DNA of 21,778 bases from an uncultured Clostridia bacterium (GCA_937880805.1 CALGRR010000062.1:1-21778); one strand, 5' to 3'; shown: positions 7,859-15,350, numbered from the stretch's first letter. Notes: a model not told the origin generated them from the letters alone. Made by a program: numbers and translations.

Positions 7859-9355
7859 TTACGCATTCATATATTGGATAAAACGAAGGAAGGCAGCCGC
7901 ACCCTCCGGGGTTCTTTTAAATACACCGGCGTCATTTAAAACCTCAAGGAATACAGCACCGATTTCCTGTTCAAGAATTTCTCTGGCATTTTCAGCATTT
8001 AATTCGGGGTGATTTTCTTGAATTTCAAGCGCCCATTTTGCATGCTGCGCCATTTCGGGAACTGCTATTAAGCTCTGACCGGTAATCAAGGCTCTTTCAA
8101 GCAAGTCAATATCTCTTGCCAATCTTGCGGGGAGTACCGCCAAACCCATAACTTCAATAAGTCCGATGTTTTCTTTCTTTATGTGGTGAAGGTTGGGATT
8201 AGGATGAAATACACCGAGCGGTCTGTCTTTGGTAGTCAGATTATTTCGCAAAACAATGTCGCAAACATATTCTTTTCCGCTTTTTCTTGCAATAGGAGTA
8301 ACTGTGTTGTGCTGAATGCTGTCAGTTTCCGCAAAAATAAGAACAGAAGAGTCGCTGTATGCTTTCCATCTTTCCAAAACAAGGTCGCAGCATTTGGCAA
8401 GCTCATCACGGGTCTCGGAACATAACCTGATAACAGACATAGGCCATTTAACGATGCCTGCTTTAACATCGGGATATTTGGGAATTGCAAACTCTGTTTC
8501 GATTGGAGCCTTTTCCATGGCGAAAGAATACTGCCCTCCCTGAAAATGCTCGTGTGTGAGAATTGAACCGCCGACTATCGGCAAGTCCGCATTTGAGCCT
8601 ATAAAATAATGCGGAAGAAAATCAACTATATCAAACAATTTTCCGAACACAGCATAATCAATCTTCATAGGAGTATGTTGCGTGTTAAAAACTATACAAT
8701 GCTCGTTGTAGTATCCGTAAGGCGAATACTGCATTGCCCAATTTTCTTCACCTACACGAATAGGAACAGGACGAAGATTTTGCCGTGCAGGATGTTTTGC
8801 GGTTCCTGCAAAGCCTGCATTTTCGGGACAAAGCTGGCATTGAGGATAAGCAGAAGTCTTTTGCCTTTTTGCCGCCGCAATATCTCGGGGGTCTTTTTCA
8901 GGCTTTGAGCAGTTTATTGTTATGTCCAATATACCATATTCACACGGAAATTTCCATTTGAGATCTTTGGCAATTCTTCCTGCTCTTACATAGTTTAGTT
9001 GCTGATTAAATTTGAAATACCATTGTGTTGCTTCTTTAGGACTTATTTTATATTTTCTTTCAAATTCTGCAACAACCTCTCTCGGCATAGGGGTCAGACA
9101 TCCCATCAGCTTTGTGTCAAGTAAATCTCTTGAATTGACCGTGTCAGCAATAATTCCTTGCTTGCAAGCGTATGTAACCAGTTCTTCAAGTATTTCGTCA
9201 ATCGAATTACCTTCATTTACCGATTTTGGATTTTTCCAGTCTGTAAGATTCAGAATATCCATTATCTCGTTTCTGATAACCAGTTCATCAACTTCTGAAA
9301 TAAGGTTAGTTCTGATGCCGTAATCAATTAAATTTTGAACAGCTCCGCAAATCAT
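7859..9355 (-). CDS. galT: Galactose-1-phosphate uridylyltransferase, class II
   Basis: GalT exchanges UMP between UDP-glucose and galactose-1-phosphate in the Leloir pathway. At 498 residues this is the long Firmicutes class II form (about 490-505) rather than the 350-residue E. coli form. The active-site histidine triad is THEHFQGG with H268, H270 (expected nucleophile) and Q272. Upstream are CQLCPENAGF (173-182) and YGYYNEHCIVF (213-223). The ATG has GGAGG 7 bases upstream, and the galK stop TAG overlaps that ribosome site (TAGGAGG), so translation is likely coupled to galK. The next gene, the symporter, follows after 36 bases. Expressed from the promoter in front of galK. Confidence 0.95.
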   Translation of the reverse strand: MICGAVQNLIDYGIRTNLISEVDELVIRNEIMDILNLTDWKNPKSVNEGNSIDEILEELVTYACKQGIIADTVNSRDLLDTKLMGCLTPMPREVVAEFERKYKISPKEATQWYFKFNQQLNYVRAGRIAKDLKWKFPCEYGILDITINCSKPEKDPRDIAAAKRQKTSAYPQCQLCPENAGFAGTAKHPARQNLRPVPIRVGEENWAMQYSPYGYYNEHCIVFNTQHTPMKIDYAVFGKLFDIVDFLPHYFIGSNADLPIVGGSILTHEHFQGGQYSFAMEKAPIETEFAIPKYPDVKAGIVKWPMSVIRLCSETRDELAKCCDLVLERWKAYSDSSVLIFAETDSIQHNTVTPIARKSGKEYVCDIVLRNNLTTKDRPLGVFHPNPNLHHIKKENIGLIEVMGLAVLPARLARDIDLLERALITGQSLIAVPEMAQHAKWALEIQENHPELNAENAREILEQEIGAVFLEVLNDAGVFKRTPEGAAAFLRFIQYMNA

Positions 9356-9366
9356 TTTTTCACCTC

Positions 9367-10650
9367 CTATCTTATGATTTCAACACCGCCGACCGGTCTG
9401 ATTCTCATTTGATGACAGGCTCCGTCACCAAATACTCTTTCTATTTCTTCTTTGTATTGTTTTACCATTTCGTTTGGAACAAAAGCTTGTATTGTACCTC
9501 CGAATCCGCCGCCGTGAACTCTGACAGCTCCGACACCATTTAATATATGTTTGCTAAGCGCTATGGCTAACGGTATCGCTTGGCTTGTCGGCATCTTGAC
9601 TGAATATAAGTTCTGAAGCAGGTTTGCAGAAGATTCTCCTGACTGATTTACCAATTTGAGAAACAAATCAATATCATTTCTTTTGAGTGCTTCTGCCTCT
9701 TGTTTTGCACGCTTTGTTTCGTCGATGAAGTGCATTGCCCTGAGTATTGCTTTGTCAGAGCAAAAATCCCTCATATTCTTAAAGCAAGAATAAAACATAT
9801 TTTCATCAACTTCACTTAAAACATCACGTTCAAAGTAATCAGCAACCGCTTTCATATCTTTGCGAATATCAACATAGTCTTCCGTTAAGTTTTCGTGACT
9901 GCTGTTTGTTTCGATTATACAAAGAGTATATCCGAACTTTTCAAAGTCAAATGCAATTCTTTCAATTTCAGGGTTATCTTCATTGGCGAAATCAACGGAA
10001 ACAAGACCGCCGTATGATGATACTGTCTGGTCCAATAAACCGCATTTTTTCCCAAAGAATTTGTTTTCTGCAAACCAACCGGTTTTTGCAATTTCAAACG
10101 GATTACATTTGCCTTGATTGTAATGTATGTTTATTGCTGTTGCAATAACAGTTTCAAAGGCTGCCGAAGATGATATTCCGCCTCCGCATATCACATCCGA
10201 GGTTGTATACATATCAAATCCTTTTACATCAATTCCCATTTCAGAGAATTTTGTAATGATGCCTTTTACTATCGCTGTAGTGCCGTCATCTCTTTCATCA
10301 GGAGTAAACGGTTCGATTTTTATTTCAGAAAGCAAATAACCTTTTGATTTAAGTCGAACCACTCCATCATTGTGAAAAGCCACAACTGCAATTACATCTA
10401 AATTTACTGCACCGGCCAATACCGTGCCACGCTGATGGTCTGTGTGATTGCCACCGATTTCAGTTCTTCCCGAAGCAGAGTATATACTTATATCTGTGCG
10501 TGAAGGAAAATAGTTTTGAAAAGACTCAATTGCCGCTTTGTATCGTTCTGTTTGAGCTTCAATTGTTTTGATGTCATCGCCGTAAAGATAAGCAAAAGTA
10601 TTCTTTACTTTTTCGCTTTGAATCTCTTTTAAACAATCCAAAATGTTCAT
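9367..10650 (-). CDS. galK: Galactokinase
   Basis: GalK phosphorylates galactose at C1 with ATP, the first Leloir step. It belongs to the GHMP kinases: GRTEIGGNHTDHQRG (61-75) is the galactokinase signature, GGGISSSAA (156-164) is the ATP-binding motif, and HGGGFGGTIQAF near the C-terminus is motif 3. GLLDQTVSSYGG contains the likely catalytic aspartate. The ATP loop reads CGGGISSSAA where many galactokinases have PxGAGLSSSAA, a modest variation. Length (427) is slightly above the usual 380-400. It is the first gene of the galK-galT-symporter-beta-galactosidase operon and starts 71 bases downstream of a good SigA-type promoter, divergent from an AraC-type regulator. Ribosome site GGAAGGG. Confidence 0.93.
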   Translation of the reverse strand: MNILDCLKEIQSEKVKNTFAYLYGDDIKTIEAQTERYKAAIESFQNYFPSRTDISIYSASGRTEIGGNHTDHQRGTVLAGAVNLDVIAVVAFHNDGVVRLKSKGYLLSEIKIEPFTPDERDDGTTAIVKGIITKFSEMGIDVKGFDMYTTSDVICGGGISSSAAFETVIATAINIHYNQGKCNPFEIAKTGWFAENKFFGKKCGLLDQTVSSYGGLVSVDFANEDNPEIERIAFDFEKFGYTLCIIETNSSHENLTEDYVDIRKDMKAVADYFERDVLSEVDENMFYSCFKNMRDFCSDKAILRAMHFIDETKRAKQEAEALKRNDIDLFLKLVNQSGESSANLLQNLYSVKMPTSQAIPLAIALSKHILNGVGAVRVHGGGFGGTIQAFVPNEMVKQYKEEIERVFGDGACHQMRIRPVGGVEIIR

Positions 10651-10697
10651 AACAATTTCCCTTCCGTTTAATATTTTATTCGACTTATTTCACTTTG

Positions 10698-10726
10698 ATT
10701 CTATCACAACGTTTCATTTCTCTCAA
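10698..10726 (-). promoter_or_regulatory. Promoter of the galK operon
   Basis: On the minus strand: TTGAGA (10726-10721), 17-base spacer, TAGAAT (10703-10698). Each hexamer is one base away from consensus and the spacing is ideal. The predicted transcript start would be about 40 bases upstream of galK. An inverted repeat sits just upstream of the -35. Confidence 0.75.
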
Positions 10727-10730
10727 TGAA

Positions 10731-10749
10731 CATAAACTTTTTGTTTATG
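10731..10749. promoter_or_regulatory. Inverted repeat, candidate operator of the AraC-type regulator
   Basis: CATAAAC (10731-10737), five T, GTTTATG (10743-10749): a perfect 7-bp inverted repeat in the galK/araC divergent region. It ends 5 bases upstream of the galK -35 and about 20 bases upstream of the regulator's own -35, where an activator of galK would be expected to bind. Operator function is inferred from position only. Confidence 0.5.
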
Positions 10750-10769
10750 CACAAAACGTGATTATTGTC

Positions 10770-10797
10770 TTGAAAAAGCCGATGTTTTATGTATAAT
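10770..10797 (+). promoter_or_regulatory. Promoter of the AraC-type regulator
   Basis: TTGAAA (10770-10775), 16-base spacer, TATAAT (10792-10797). The -10 is perfect. A transcript start near 10804 leaves a leader of about 40 bases, with GGAG at 10830-10833 before the ATG at 10844. Confidence 0.75.
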
Positions 10798-10843
10798 ATA
10801 TTTATAGTGTATTCAATATGGCTGATTTTGGAGATGAATTGAA

Positions 10844-11698
10844 ATGTATACAAATTTAGCTTATTTGGGCGAAGAACATGAGGATATTGTAGATTTAAGT
10901 AAGCCTATTATTGTTACTGCCGCTGGATATTACAGGGTGCATACGAGCCGTGTTATAGAAACGGAACGCCCGAACGGCAGAGGCGATTATCAGCTTCTCT
11001 ATGTTGCTTCAGGAAAAGTGCATTTTATTTTCGATAACACCGAGAGAATAATCCCAAAAGGTAATATGGTTCTCTTTCGCCCGGGAGAAACACAAATGTA
11101 TTATCTGTATGCAGCAGATAAACCCGAAACCTACTGGGTCCATTTTACCGGTTCTGATGTGGATTTGTTGTTGGATTATTACCGAATGCCTAAAAATGAA
11201 AATGTGTTTTTTACCGGCACCTCACCTGACTATCAATGGCTGTTCAGACAAATGATTCAAGAATTGCAGTTGATGCGTGTTAATTACGAAGACCTTTTAA
11301 ACATGAATCTCAGACACATTTTTCTTATCATTAACCGTTATCTTGTAGAAGGAAATAAGGTTGGAACAGAAATGTTGGACGAGGTTGAAAAAGCCGCTCA
11401 CTATTTTAACGAACACTACAACGAAACAATAGTTATAGAAGATTACGCCAAAGAACACGGTATGACGGCAAACTGGTTTACTCAAAGCTTTAAAAAGATA
11501 ACCAAATTCACCCCGCTTCAATATATTGTTTCTCTCAGAATAACAAATGCAATGAATATGATTGAAACAACAGATTATAATGTGTCGCAAATTGCAGCAG
11601 CTGTCGGATACGATAACTCTATGTATTTCAGTCGTATTTTTAAAAATCGCACAGGAATGTCTCCAACCGAATACAAGAATAGGGATAAGAATTCATAA
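10844..11698 (+). CDS. AraC-family regulator of the galactoside operon
   Basis: The 284-residue protein has an N-terminal cupin-type sensor (AraC_binding, about residues 25-140, including KGNMVLFRPGETQMYYL). The C-terminal double helix-turn-helix is at about 190-280: VIEDYAKEHGMTANWFTQSF is the first helix-turn-helix, and VSQIAAAVGYDNSMYFSRIF with GMSPTEYK is the second and closes the family signature. Proteins of this type (MsmR/RafR/LacR-like) activate sugar operons on binding the sugar or a derivative. It is divergent from galK with 193 bases between the starts, so it most likely controls galK-galT-symporter-beta-galactosidase. The ligand is unknown; galactose or the transported galactoside is the obvious candidate. 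Confidence 0.85.
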   Translation: MYTNLAYLGEEHEDIVDLSKPIIVTAAGYYRVHTSRVIETERPNGRGDYQLLYVASGKVHFIFDNTERIIPKGNMVLFRPGETQMYYLYAADKPETYWVHFTGSDVDLLLDYYRMPKNENVFFTGTSPDYQWLFRQMIQELQLMRVNYEDLLNMNLRHIFLIINRYLVEGNKVGTEMLDEVEKAAHYFNEHYNETIVIEDYAKEHGMTANWFTQSFKKITKFTPLQYIVSLRITNAMNMIETTDYNVSQIAAAVGYDNSMYFSRIFKNRTGMSPTEYKNRDKNS

Positions 11699-11704
11699 TA
11701 AAGC

Positions 11705-11739
11705 AAAGAGAGGAATGAAACAGTGTCATTCCTCTCTTT
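11705..11739. terminator. Bidirectional terminator between regulator and nanA-like gene
   Basis: A perfect 14-bp stem, arms 11705-11718 (AAAGAGAGGAATGA) and 11726-11739, loop of 7. It lies 7 bases after the regulator stop and 7 bases before the end of the convergent nanA-like gene. The arms end in AAAG/CTTT and the plus strand continues TTTAATATTTTATT, so it can serve both genes. Confidence 0.85.
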
Positions 11740-11745
11740 AATATT

Positions 11746-12672
11746 TTATTTAATCCATTTTCCTATTGCTGTTTCAACAAGAAAAACAACCTTTTCAACA
11801 ATGTCGTTATCTTCGTCTGATAGATTTAAAAGAGGTGCTCTTACACCGCCGAGGTCAAGACCTGAAAGCTTCTTGAGAGCTGCTTTTGCAACAGCATACA
11901 TATTACCGTTTGCAGAGCACATTGTATAGATAACTTCGTCGATATCATCCTGAAGTTTGCCGGCATTTTCAAAATCACCAGACTCAATGAGACTGTTTAA
12001 CTTAACGAAAAGTTCGGGCATAACGCCGTAAGTGCCGCCAATACCACCGTCAGCACCGATAATTCTGCCGCCTACAAACTGCTCGTCGGGACCGTTGAAA
12101 ACAACAACTTCCTTATTGTTGATTGCAGCCTGTCTTTTGAACATCTGAATATCCTGAATGGGCATTGATGAATTCTTAACACCAATAACTCTGGGATTTT
12201 TGAGCATTTCATCAAAAAGGCTGAGGGTAAGTGCAACACCTGCAAGCTGTGGAATATTATAAATAACAAAATCCGTATTGGGTGCAGCATCGGAAATATC
12301 GTTCCAGTATTTTGCAATTGCTCTTTCAGGAAGCCTGAAATAGATGGGAGGTATTGCAGCGATAGCATCAACTCCAAGAGATTCTGCATGACGTGCAAGC
12401 TCCTGGCTGTCTTTGGTGTTGTTGCAGGCAACATGTGCAATGATTGCAATTCTGCCCTTTGCAACTTCCATAACCGCTTCAAGAGTCTGCTTTCTTTCTT
12501 CAACACTCAGGTAAATGCATTCGCCTGATGAACCGCCGACATAAAGACCGGCAACGCCTTTGCCGATAAGATATTCAACAAAATCCTTAGTAGCCTGTGT
12601 GGAAATATTGCCATCATTATCATATCAAGCATAAAAGGCAGGAAAAATACCTTTGTATTTAGCATATTTCAT
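11746..12672 (-). pseudogene. nanA: N-acetylneuraminate lyase-like gene with in-frame TGA
   Basis: Read from ATG 12672 (GGAGG 9 bases upstream) to 11746, this is 308 codons, the normal length of the DapA/NanA aldolase family, with one in-frame TGA at codon 16 (12627-12625). Before it: KGIFPAFYA; after it: YDNDGNIS, then GLYVGGSSGE, the carboxylate-binding loop. Y138 in VIYNIPQLAGV and Schiff-base K166 in GVKNSS align with E. coli NanA Y137 and K165. FNGPDEQFVGG and GADGGIGGTYG favour sialic acid lyase over dihydrodipicolinate synthase. The enzyme splits N-acetylneuraminate into pyruvate and N-acetylmannosamine. All later residues are intact, so the TGA is recent, a sequencing error or recoded. 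Translation restarting at the next in-frame ATG (12471, 241 aa) would drop the binding loop. It has its own promoter, and no other sialic acid genes are nearby. Confidence 0.8.
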
Positions 12673-12713
12673 AATTAAAAACCTCCACTTTGAAGTTAAT
12701 ATAATACAATAAA

Positions 12714-12742
12714 ATTATACTTTCGGTTTATTAATATGTCAA
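12714..12742 (-). promoter_or_regulatory. Perfect-consensus SigA promoter of the nanA-like gene
   Basis: On the minus strand: TTGACA (12742-12737), a 17-base spacer and TATAAT (12719-12714), all matching consensus exactly. The transcript would start about 35 bases before ATG 12672. Such a strong promoter in front of a gene broken at codon 16 is notable. Confidence 0.85.
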
Positions 12743-12779
12743 TAAAAATCAACCGTCACTTGGAATATGTATATATTTA

Positions 12780-13286
12780 TTATAGTTTAATTTTAATTTT
12801 TTCAAATATTTTAATCAGAACAAATCCAAGAACAAGACCCGCTATTCCTTGAACAGCATTTGCCGGTATGTTCACAAGCGAGGGTGAAAAACCATACATA
12901 AAGCCTTCAAAAATATAATATCCGAGAACCATTATTATTTCTGCAAGAACACCACTTATTATTCGTGAAATGGAACTGTATATTTTGCCGCAAAGTGCTT
13001 TATATACAAACCGGGCAACCAATGCCATAAGTCCTTTAATTAAAAAAGTAGCAGGCGCATATACAACATATCCTGAAAACAGATCAGCAAGTGCTGAACC
13101 CAATCCCGCAGCAAGAAATCCGTATACAGGAGAAAGCATCCACCCTGCAGTCAGTACAACGCAATCGCCTAAATTTAAATAGCCTTTCATAGGTGACGGT
13201 ATCTTTATAACCATCGTTGCTACGCAGGTAAGTGCCGCCAGCAATGCAGTTACTGCGATTTTTTGTGTCGTATTTTTAGTTTTCAT
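12780..13286 (-). CDS. ECF transporter S-component, probably for vitamin B6
   Basis: A 168-residue hydrophobic protein with about five or six membrane segments. The pattern KIAVTALLAALTCVATMVIK, then GYLNLGDCVVLTAGWMLSP, then GFLAAGLGSALADLF is typical of ECF-type S-components (PF12822), which bind a vitamin and pair with a shared EcfAAT energizing module encoded elsewhere. I place the start at ATG 13286, with AGAAGGA 7 bases upstream; the longer frame to 13385 has no ribosome site and would run through the control region. The gene is divergent from a MocR/PdxR-like regulator. In Firmicutes such pairing has been linked to pyridoxine-type transporters (PdxU/PdxU2), so vitamin B6 is the inferred substrate. 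Family is fairly sure; substrate is inference from context. Confidence 0.75.
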   Translation of the reverse strand: MKTKNTTQKIAVTALLAALTCVATMVIKIPSPMKGYLNLGDCVVLTAGWMLSPVYGFLAAGLGSALADLFSGYVVYAPATFLIKGLMALVARFVYKALCGKIYSSISRIISGVLAEIIMVLGYYIFEGFMYGFSPSLVNIPANAVQGIAGLVLGFVLIKIFEKIKIKL

Positions 13287-13357
13287 ACCGAATCCTTCTT
13301 TCGCAAAACTTTTACAATAATACATATTTGAGGAAACAACTTTAAATAAATACCCTC

Positions 13358-13388
13358 TTGAAACTATTGTGTGAACAGTATACAATAG
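13358..13388 (+). promoter_or_regulatory. MocR promoter with overlapping inverted repeat
   Basis: TTGAAA (13358-13363), a 17-base spacer and TACAAT (13381-13386). A perfect inverted repeat CTATTGT (13364-13370) / ACAATAG (13382-13388) with an 11-base spacer fills the gap and covers the -10. A regulator bound here would block its own promoter. A weak minus-strand promoter (TTCACA 13375-13370, 17 bases, TATTTA 13352-13347) for the S-component overlaps the same site. Confidence 0.6.
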
Positions 13389-13436
13389 ATCTGATAATAT
13401 AGAAATGGTCAGAAAAGGAGATTTTTATATAACCAG

Positions 13437-14537
13437 ATGAAATACGTAATTAATGACAAAGCTTCAACATCCGCTTACCTTCAGCTGTATATTCAACTCA
13501 GAAAAGATATTACTGACGGAGTCTATGCTTTTGGAAGCAAACTTCCGTCCAAGCGTACTGTTGCAACGGAAGTGGGTGTAAGCACTGTGACTGTGGAACA
13601 TGCTTATGAACTTTTGCGTGATGAAGGGTATATTGAGTCCAGAGAGCGCAGCGGGTATTTTGTTGTTTTTTGTTCCGATGACGGATTTGTTCCGATACCT
13701 CAAAACACATTTGATATATTTTCTCAACCTGTTCATACTCTTGAAAATTCTGATGAATTTCCGTTTTCTGTTTTGGCAAAAACAATGAGAAAAGTTATCG
13801 GGATGATGGGCGAAGGCATTCTTGTCCGTTCCCCGAATTTAGGCTGCATTGAATTAAGAAAGGCAATTCAGATGTATCTTGCTCAAAGCAGAGGGATAAT
13901 AGCCGATATTGAACAGATTGTTATCGGCTCAGGTTCTGAATATCTGTATAATCTAATTATTGAGTTGCTTGGAAGAAATCTTGTTTATGCCATTGAATCT
14001 CCTTCGTATAACAAAATTGAGCAAGTATATTCTTTGTCAGAAGTTGAAGTTCAAAAACTGCCTCTTTCTCAAAACGGAATTGAAAGTGTTGCACTCAAAA
14101 AATGTTCTGCCGATGTTTTGCATATTTCTCCGTACAGAAGCTATCCGAGCGGCGTAACTGCATCTGCATCCAAAAGACACGAATATTTAAAATGGGCAGA
14201 AAAAGAAGGACGTTATATAATTGAAGATGATTTTGAATCGGAATTTTCTGTTTCCAAAAAGCCGGAAGAAACATTGTTTTGCCACTCATTAAAGGATAAT
14301 GTTATATATATGAATACCTTTTCAAAAACAATTTCATCTTCCTTGCGTGTAGGATATATGGTTTTGCCAAAAAAGCTTTCAAAAGAATATGAAGAACGGC
14401 TTGGCTTTTATTCATGCACCGTGCCAACATATATTCAGATTGTATTGGCTGAACTGATAGCAAATGGCGATTTTGAAAGACATATAAATCGAGTAAGGCG
14501 AAAAAAGAGAAAAGAACAGTTGAAAAATAGTGGTTAA
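13437..14537 (+). CDS. MocR/PdxR-type GntR regulator, C-terminally truncated
   Basis: A winged helix-turn-helix GntR domain (residues 10-75: SAYLQLYIQLRKDITDGVY, LPSKRTVATEVGVSTVTV) is joined to an aminotransferase fold type I domain (from ~115). IIEDDFESEF (261-270) supplies the PLP-nitrogen-binding aspartate, and NTFSKTISSSLRVGY has the PLP lysine K297. MocR proteins are normally 450-500 residues. This one stops at 366, right after FERHINRVRRKK, losing about 90 residues of the aminotransferase small domain. No continuation was found in other frames. PLP could perhaps still bind, but the fold is incomplete. The SD-like AAAGGAG (13414-13420) is 16 bases from the ATG, unusually far, with no alternative start between. 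Divergent from an ECF S-component, it is the likely PdxR-like regulator of vitamin B6 uptake, perhaps damaged. Confidence 0.8.
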   Translation: MKYVINDKASTSAYLQLYIQLRKDITDGVYAFGSKLPSKRTVATEVGVSTVTVEHAYELLRDEGYIESRERSGYFVVFCSDDGFVPIPQNTFDIFSQPVHTLENSDEFPFSVLAKTMRKVIGMMGEGILVRSPNLGCIELRKAIQMYLAQSRGIIADIEQIVIGSGSEYLYNLIIELLGRNLVYAIESPSYNKIEQVYSLSEVEVQKLPLSQNGIESVALKKCSADVLHISPYRSYPSGVTASASKRHEYLKWAEKEGRYIIEDDFESEFSVSKKPEETLFCHSLKDNVIYMNTFSKTISSSLRVGYMVLPKKLSKEYEERLGFYSCTVPTYIQIVLAELIANGDFERHINRVRRKKRKEQLKNSG

Positions 14538-14639
14538 TATAAAGTTCAGTTCAATACAAAATATAATAAATTCAGCTTAACTATGATTATAACGGCAATG
14601 AAAAATGAGAAAAATATAAACTTTTTTCGATTTAAAGTG

Positions 14640-14668
14640 TTGACTTTTGATTTTATGAAGAATATAAC
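14640..14668 (+). promoter_or_regulatory. SigA-type promoter of a candidate small RNA
   Basis: TTGACT (14640-14645), 17-base spacer, TATAAC (14663-14668). One mismatch in each hexamer, ideal spacing. It lies 100 bases after the MocR stop, and no open reading frame starts between it and the terminator at 14847-14884. Confidence 0.6.
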
Positions 14669-14674
14669 TTAGAA

Positions 14675-14884
14675 AAATTCAGTTTAAGGTTGTTAAATAT
14701 GAACTCAGCTCTTTCGTGTGCAAGTAAATATTTCTATAACTTTAGCGTAGCTTATTATTTTAGCTATGCTTATTTTGCTATAGAAAAGTTTCTTGTGAGA
14801 GTGCCAAAAGTTATATGATCTGTTTGGATTTTTTAACATTATTTTTAAAGACTCACTTGAAACTCAATTTCAGGTGAGTCTTTT
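14675..14884 (+). ncRNA. Candidate structured small RNA of about 200 nt, class unknown
   Basis: Between a good promoter (14640-14668) and a strong terminator (14847-14884) there is no convincing ORF but nested pairing. TTTAA (14683-14687) can pair with TTAAA (14845-14849), and GTTAAA (14692-14697) with TTTAAC (14832-14837). CAAG (14721-14724) can pair with CTTG near 14792. An apical hairpin is built from TTTCTATA (14731-14738)/TATAGAAA (14779-14786) and AGCGTAGCT (14744-14752)/AGCTATGCT (14762-14770). The one non-Watson-Crick pair in the apical hairpin is G-U only on the plus strand. A closing stem, an open middle and an apical rod recall 6S RNA, but I cannot confirm the class. The long-range pairs are short and AT-rich, and one end competes with the terminator stem. 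The alternative is an attenuator leader of a former aro gene; no T-box consensus is seen. Confidence 0.45.
14847..14884 (+). terminator. Rho-independent terminator, plus-strand polarity
   Basis: A 16-bp stem, arms 14847-14862 (AAAGACTCACTTGAAA) and 14868-14883, loop CTCAA, followed by TTTTGTTTTA. The single irregular pair is U-G when read as plus-strand RNA and C/A when read on the minus strand, so it serves plus-strand transcription, that is the MocR gene and/or the candidate small RNA. Confidence 0.85.
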
Positions 14885-14936
14885 GTTTTATGCTTTTTCT
14901 AAATGCTTGCACTTCTTGAACAGATGAATCTTTTTA

Positions 14937-15149
14937 TTGACAAATTCAATGAACTTAAATCAATGCGAAAAAATGATGCATCATTCAAATGAAGTTAAAA
15001 AGATTGTAAAAGGTCTTATGATTGAAAGCTATATTGAAGACGGTGCACAGAAGCCCGAAGAAAATGTTTACGGAAAATCCATAACAGATCCGTGCTTGGG
15101 TTGGGAAAAAACTGAAAGACTTATTCTGGATTTGGCAGATATACTTTAA
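14937..15149 (+). pseudogene. C-terminal remnant of a class I DAHP synthase
   Basis: From about 14982 the frame reads KKIVKGLMIESYIEDG, then VYGKSITDPCLGWEKTE, then LILDLADIL and a TAA. This is the closing segment of the AroF/AroG/AroH family (compare E. coli AroG GVMVESHLVEGNQ ... YGKSITDACIGWEDT). The enzyme condenses phosphoenolpyruvate and erythrose-4-phosphate in the first step of aromatic amino acid synthesis. Only about 55 of roughly 340 residues remain; the whole barrel with the metal and substrate sites is missing. The frame opens with a TTG at 14937 and no ribosome site, so it is probably not translated. A perfect terminator follows 35 bases later, the original gene's own. It lies downstream of a MocR gene that lost its 3' end, so one deletion may have removed both parts. 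Confidence 0.75.
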
Positions 15150-15183
15150 ATCGCTTTGAATAAAAAATATTGAATATTCCTGC

Positions 15184-15216
15184 AAAAATGCCCTCGTCAA
15201 AAACGAGGGCATTTTT
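15184..15216 (+). terminator. Terminator after the DAHP synthase remnant
   Basis: A perfect 13-bp stem AAAAATGCCCTCG (15184-15196) / CGAGGGCATTTTT (15204-15216) with loop TCAAAAA, GC-rich core and T-run. It would terminate on either strand; position favours the aro remnant on the plus strand, with the minus-strand DUF4177 gene also ending nearby (15351). Confidence 0.85.
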
Positions 15217-15350
15217 ACTTTAAGCAAAACAGCTTCAATACCACTAATTATGTTTGTACGCTTTCTTCGGTGTGCAGTAGTAAAGCTCAAAATAACCGTT
15301 CTGATTAAATCCTGCTTATGACAAGTATATTAACGATTTTTATAATGATT

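Noticed and set aside
10700..10725. Catabolite-response element near galK
   Set aside because: TGAAACGTTGTGA resembles a cre, but the TGNAANCG spacing is off by one base and the right half does not match.
12560..12627. Selenocysteine insertion element after the in-frame TGA
   Set aside because: The bases following the TGA form only a weak TGG/CCA pairing around AATATT, with no stable stem and loop of the bacterial SECIS type. No selenoprotein genes are in the window. Kept only as a remote option.
14675..14884. T-box leader of an aromatic amino acid operon
   Set aside because: No AGGGTGGNACCGCG-type core was found, and the terminator separates the structure from the aro remnant, which is itself broken.
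15244..15315. Minus-strand frame of 23 residues with a protein-like sequence (NGYFELYYCTPKKAYKHN)
   Set aside because: It has no start codon or ribosome site and a stop just upstream. It may be a decayed gene end, but nothing supports a function.
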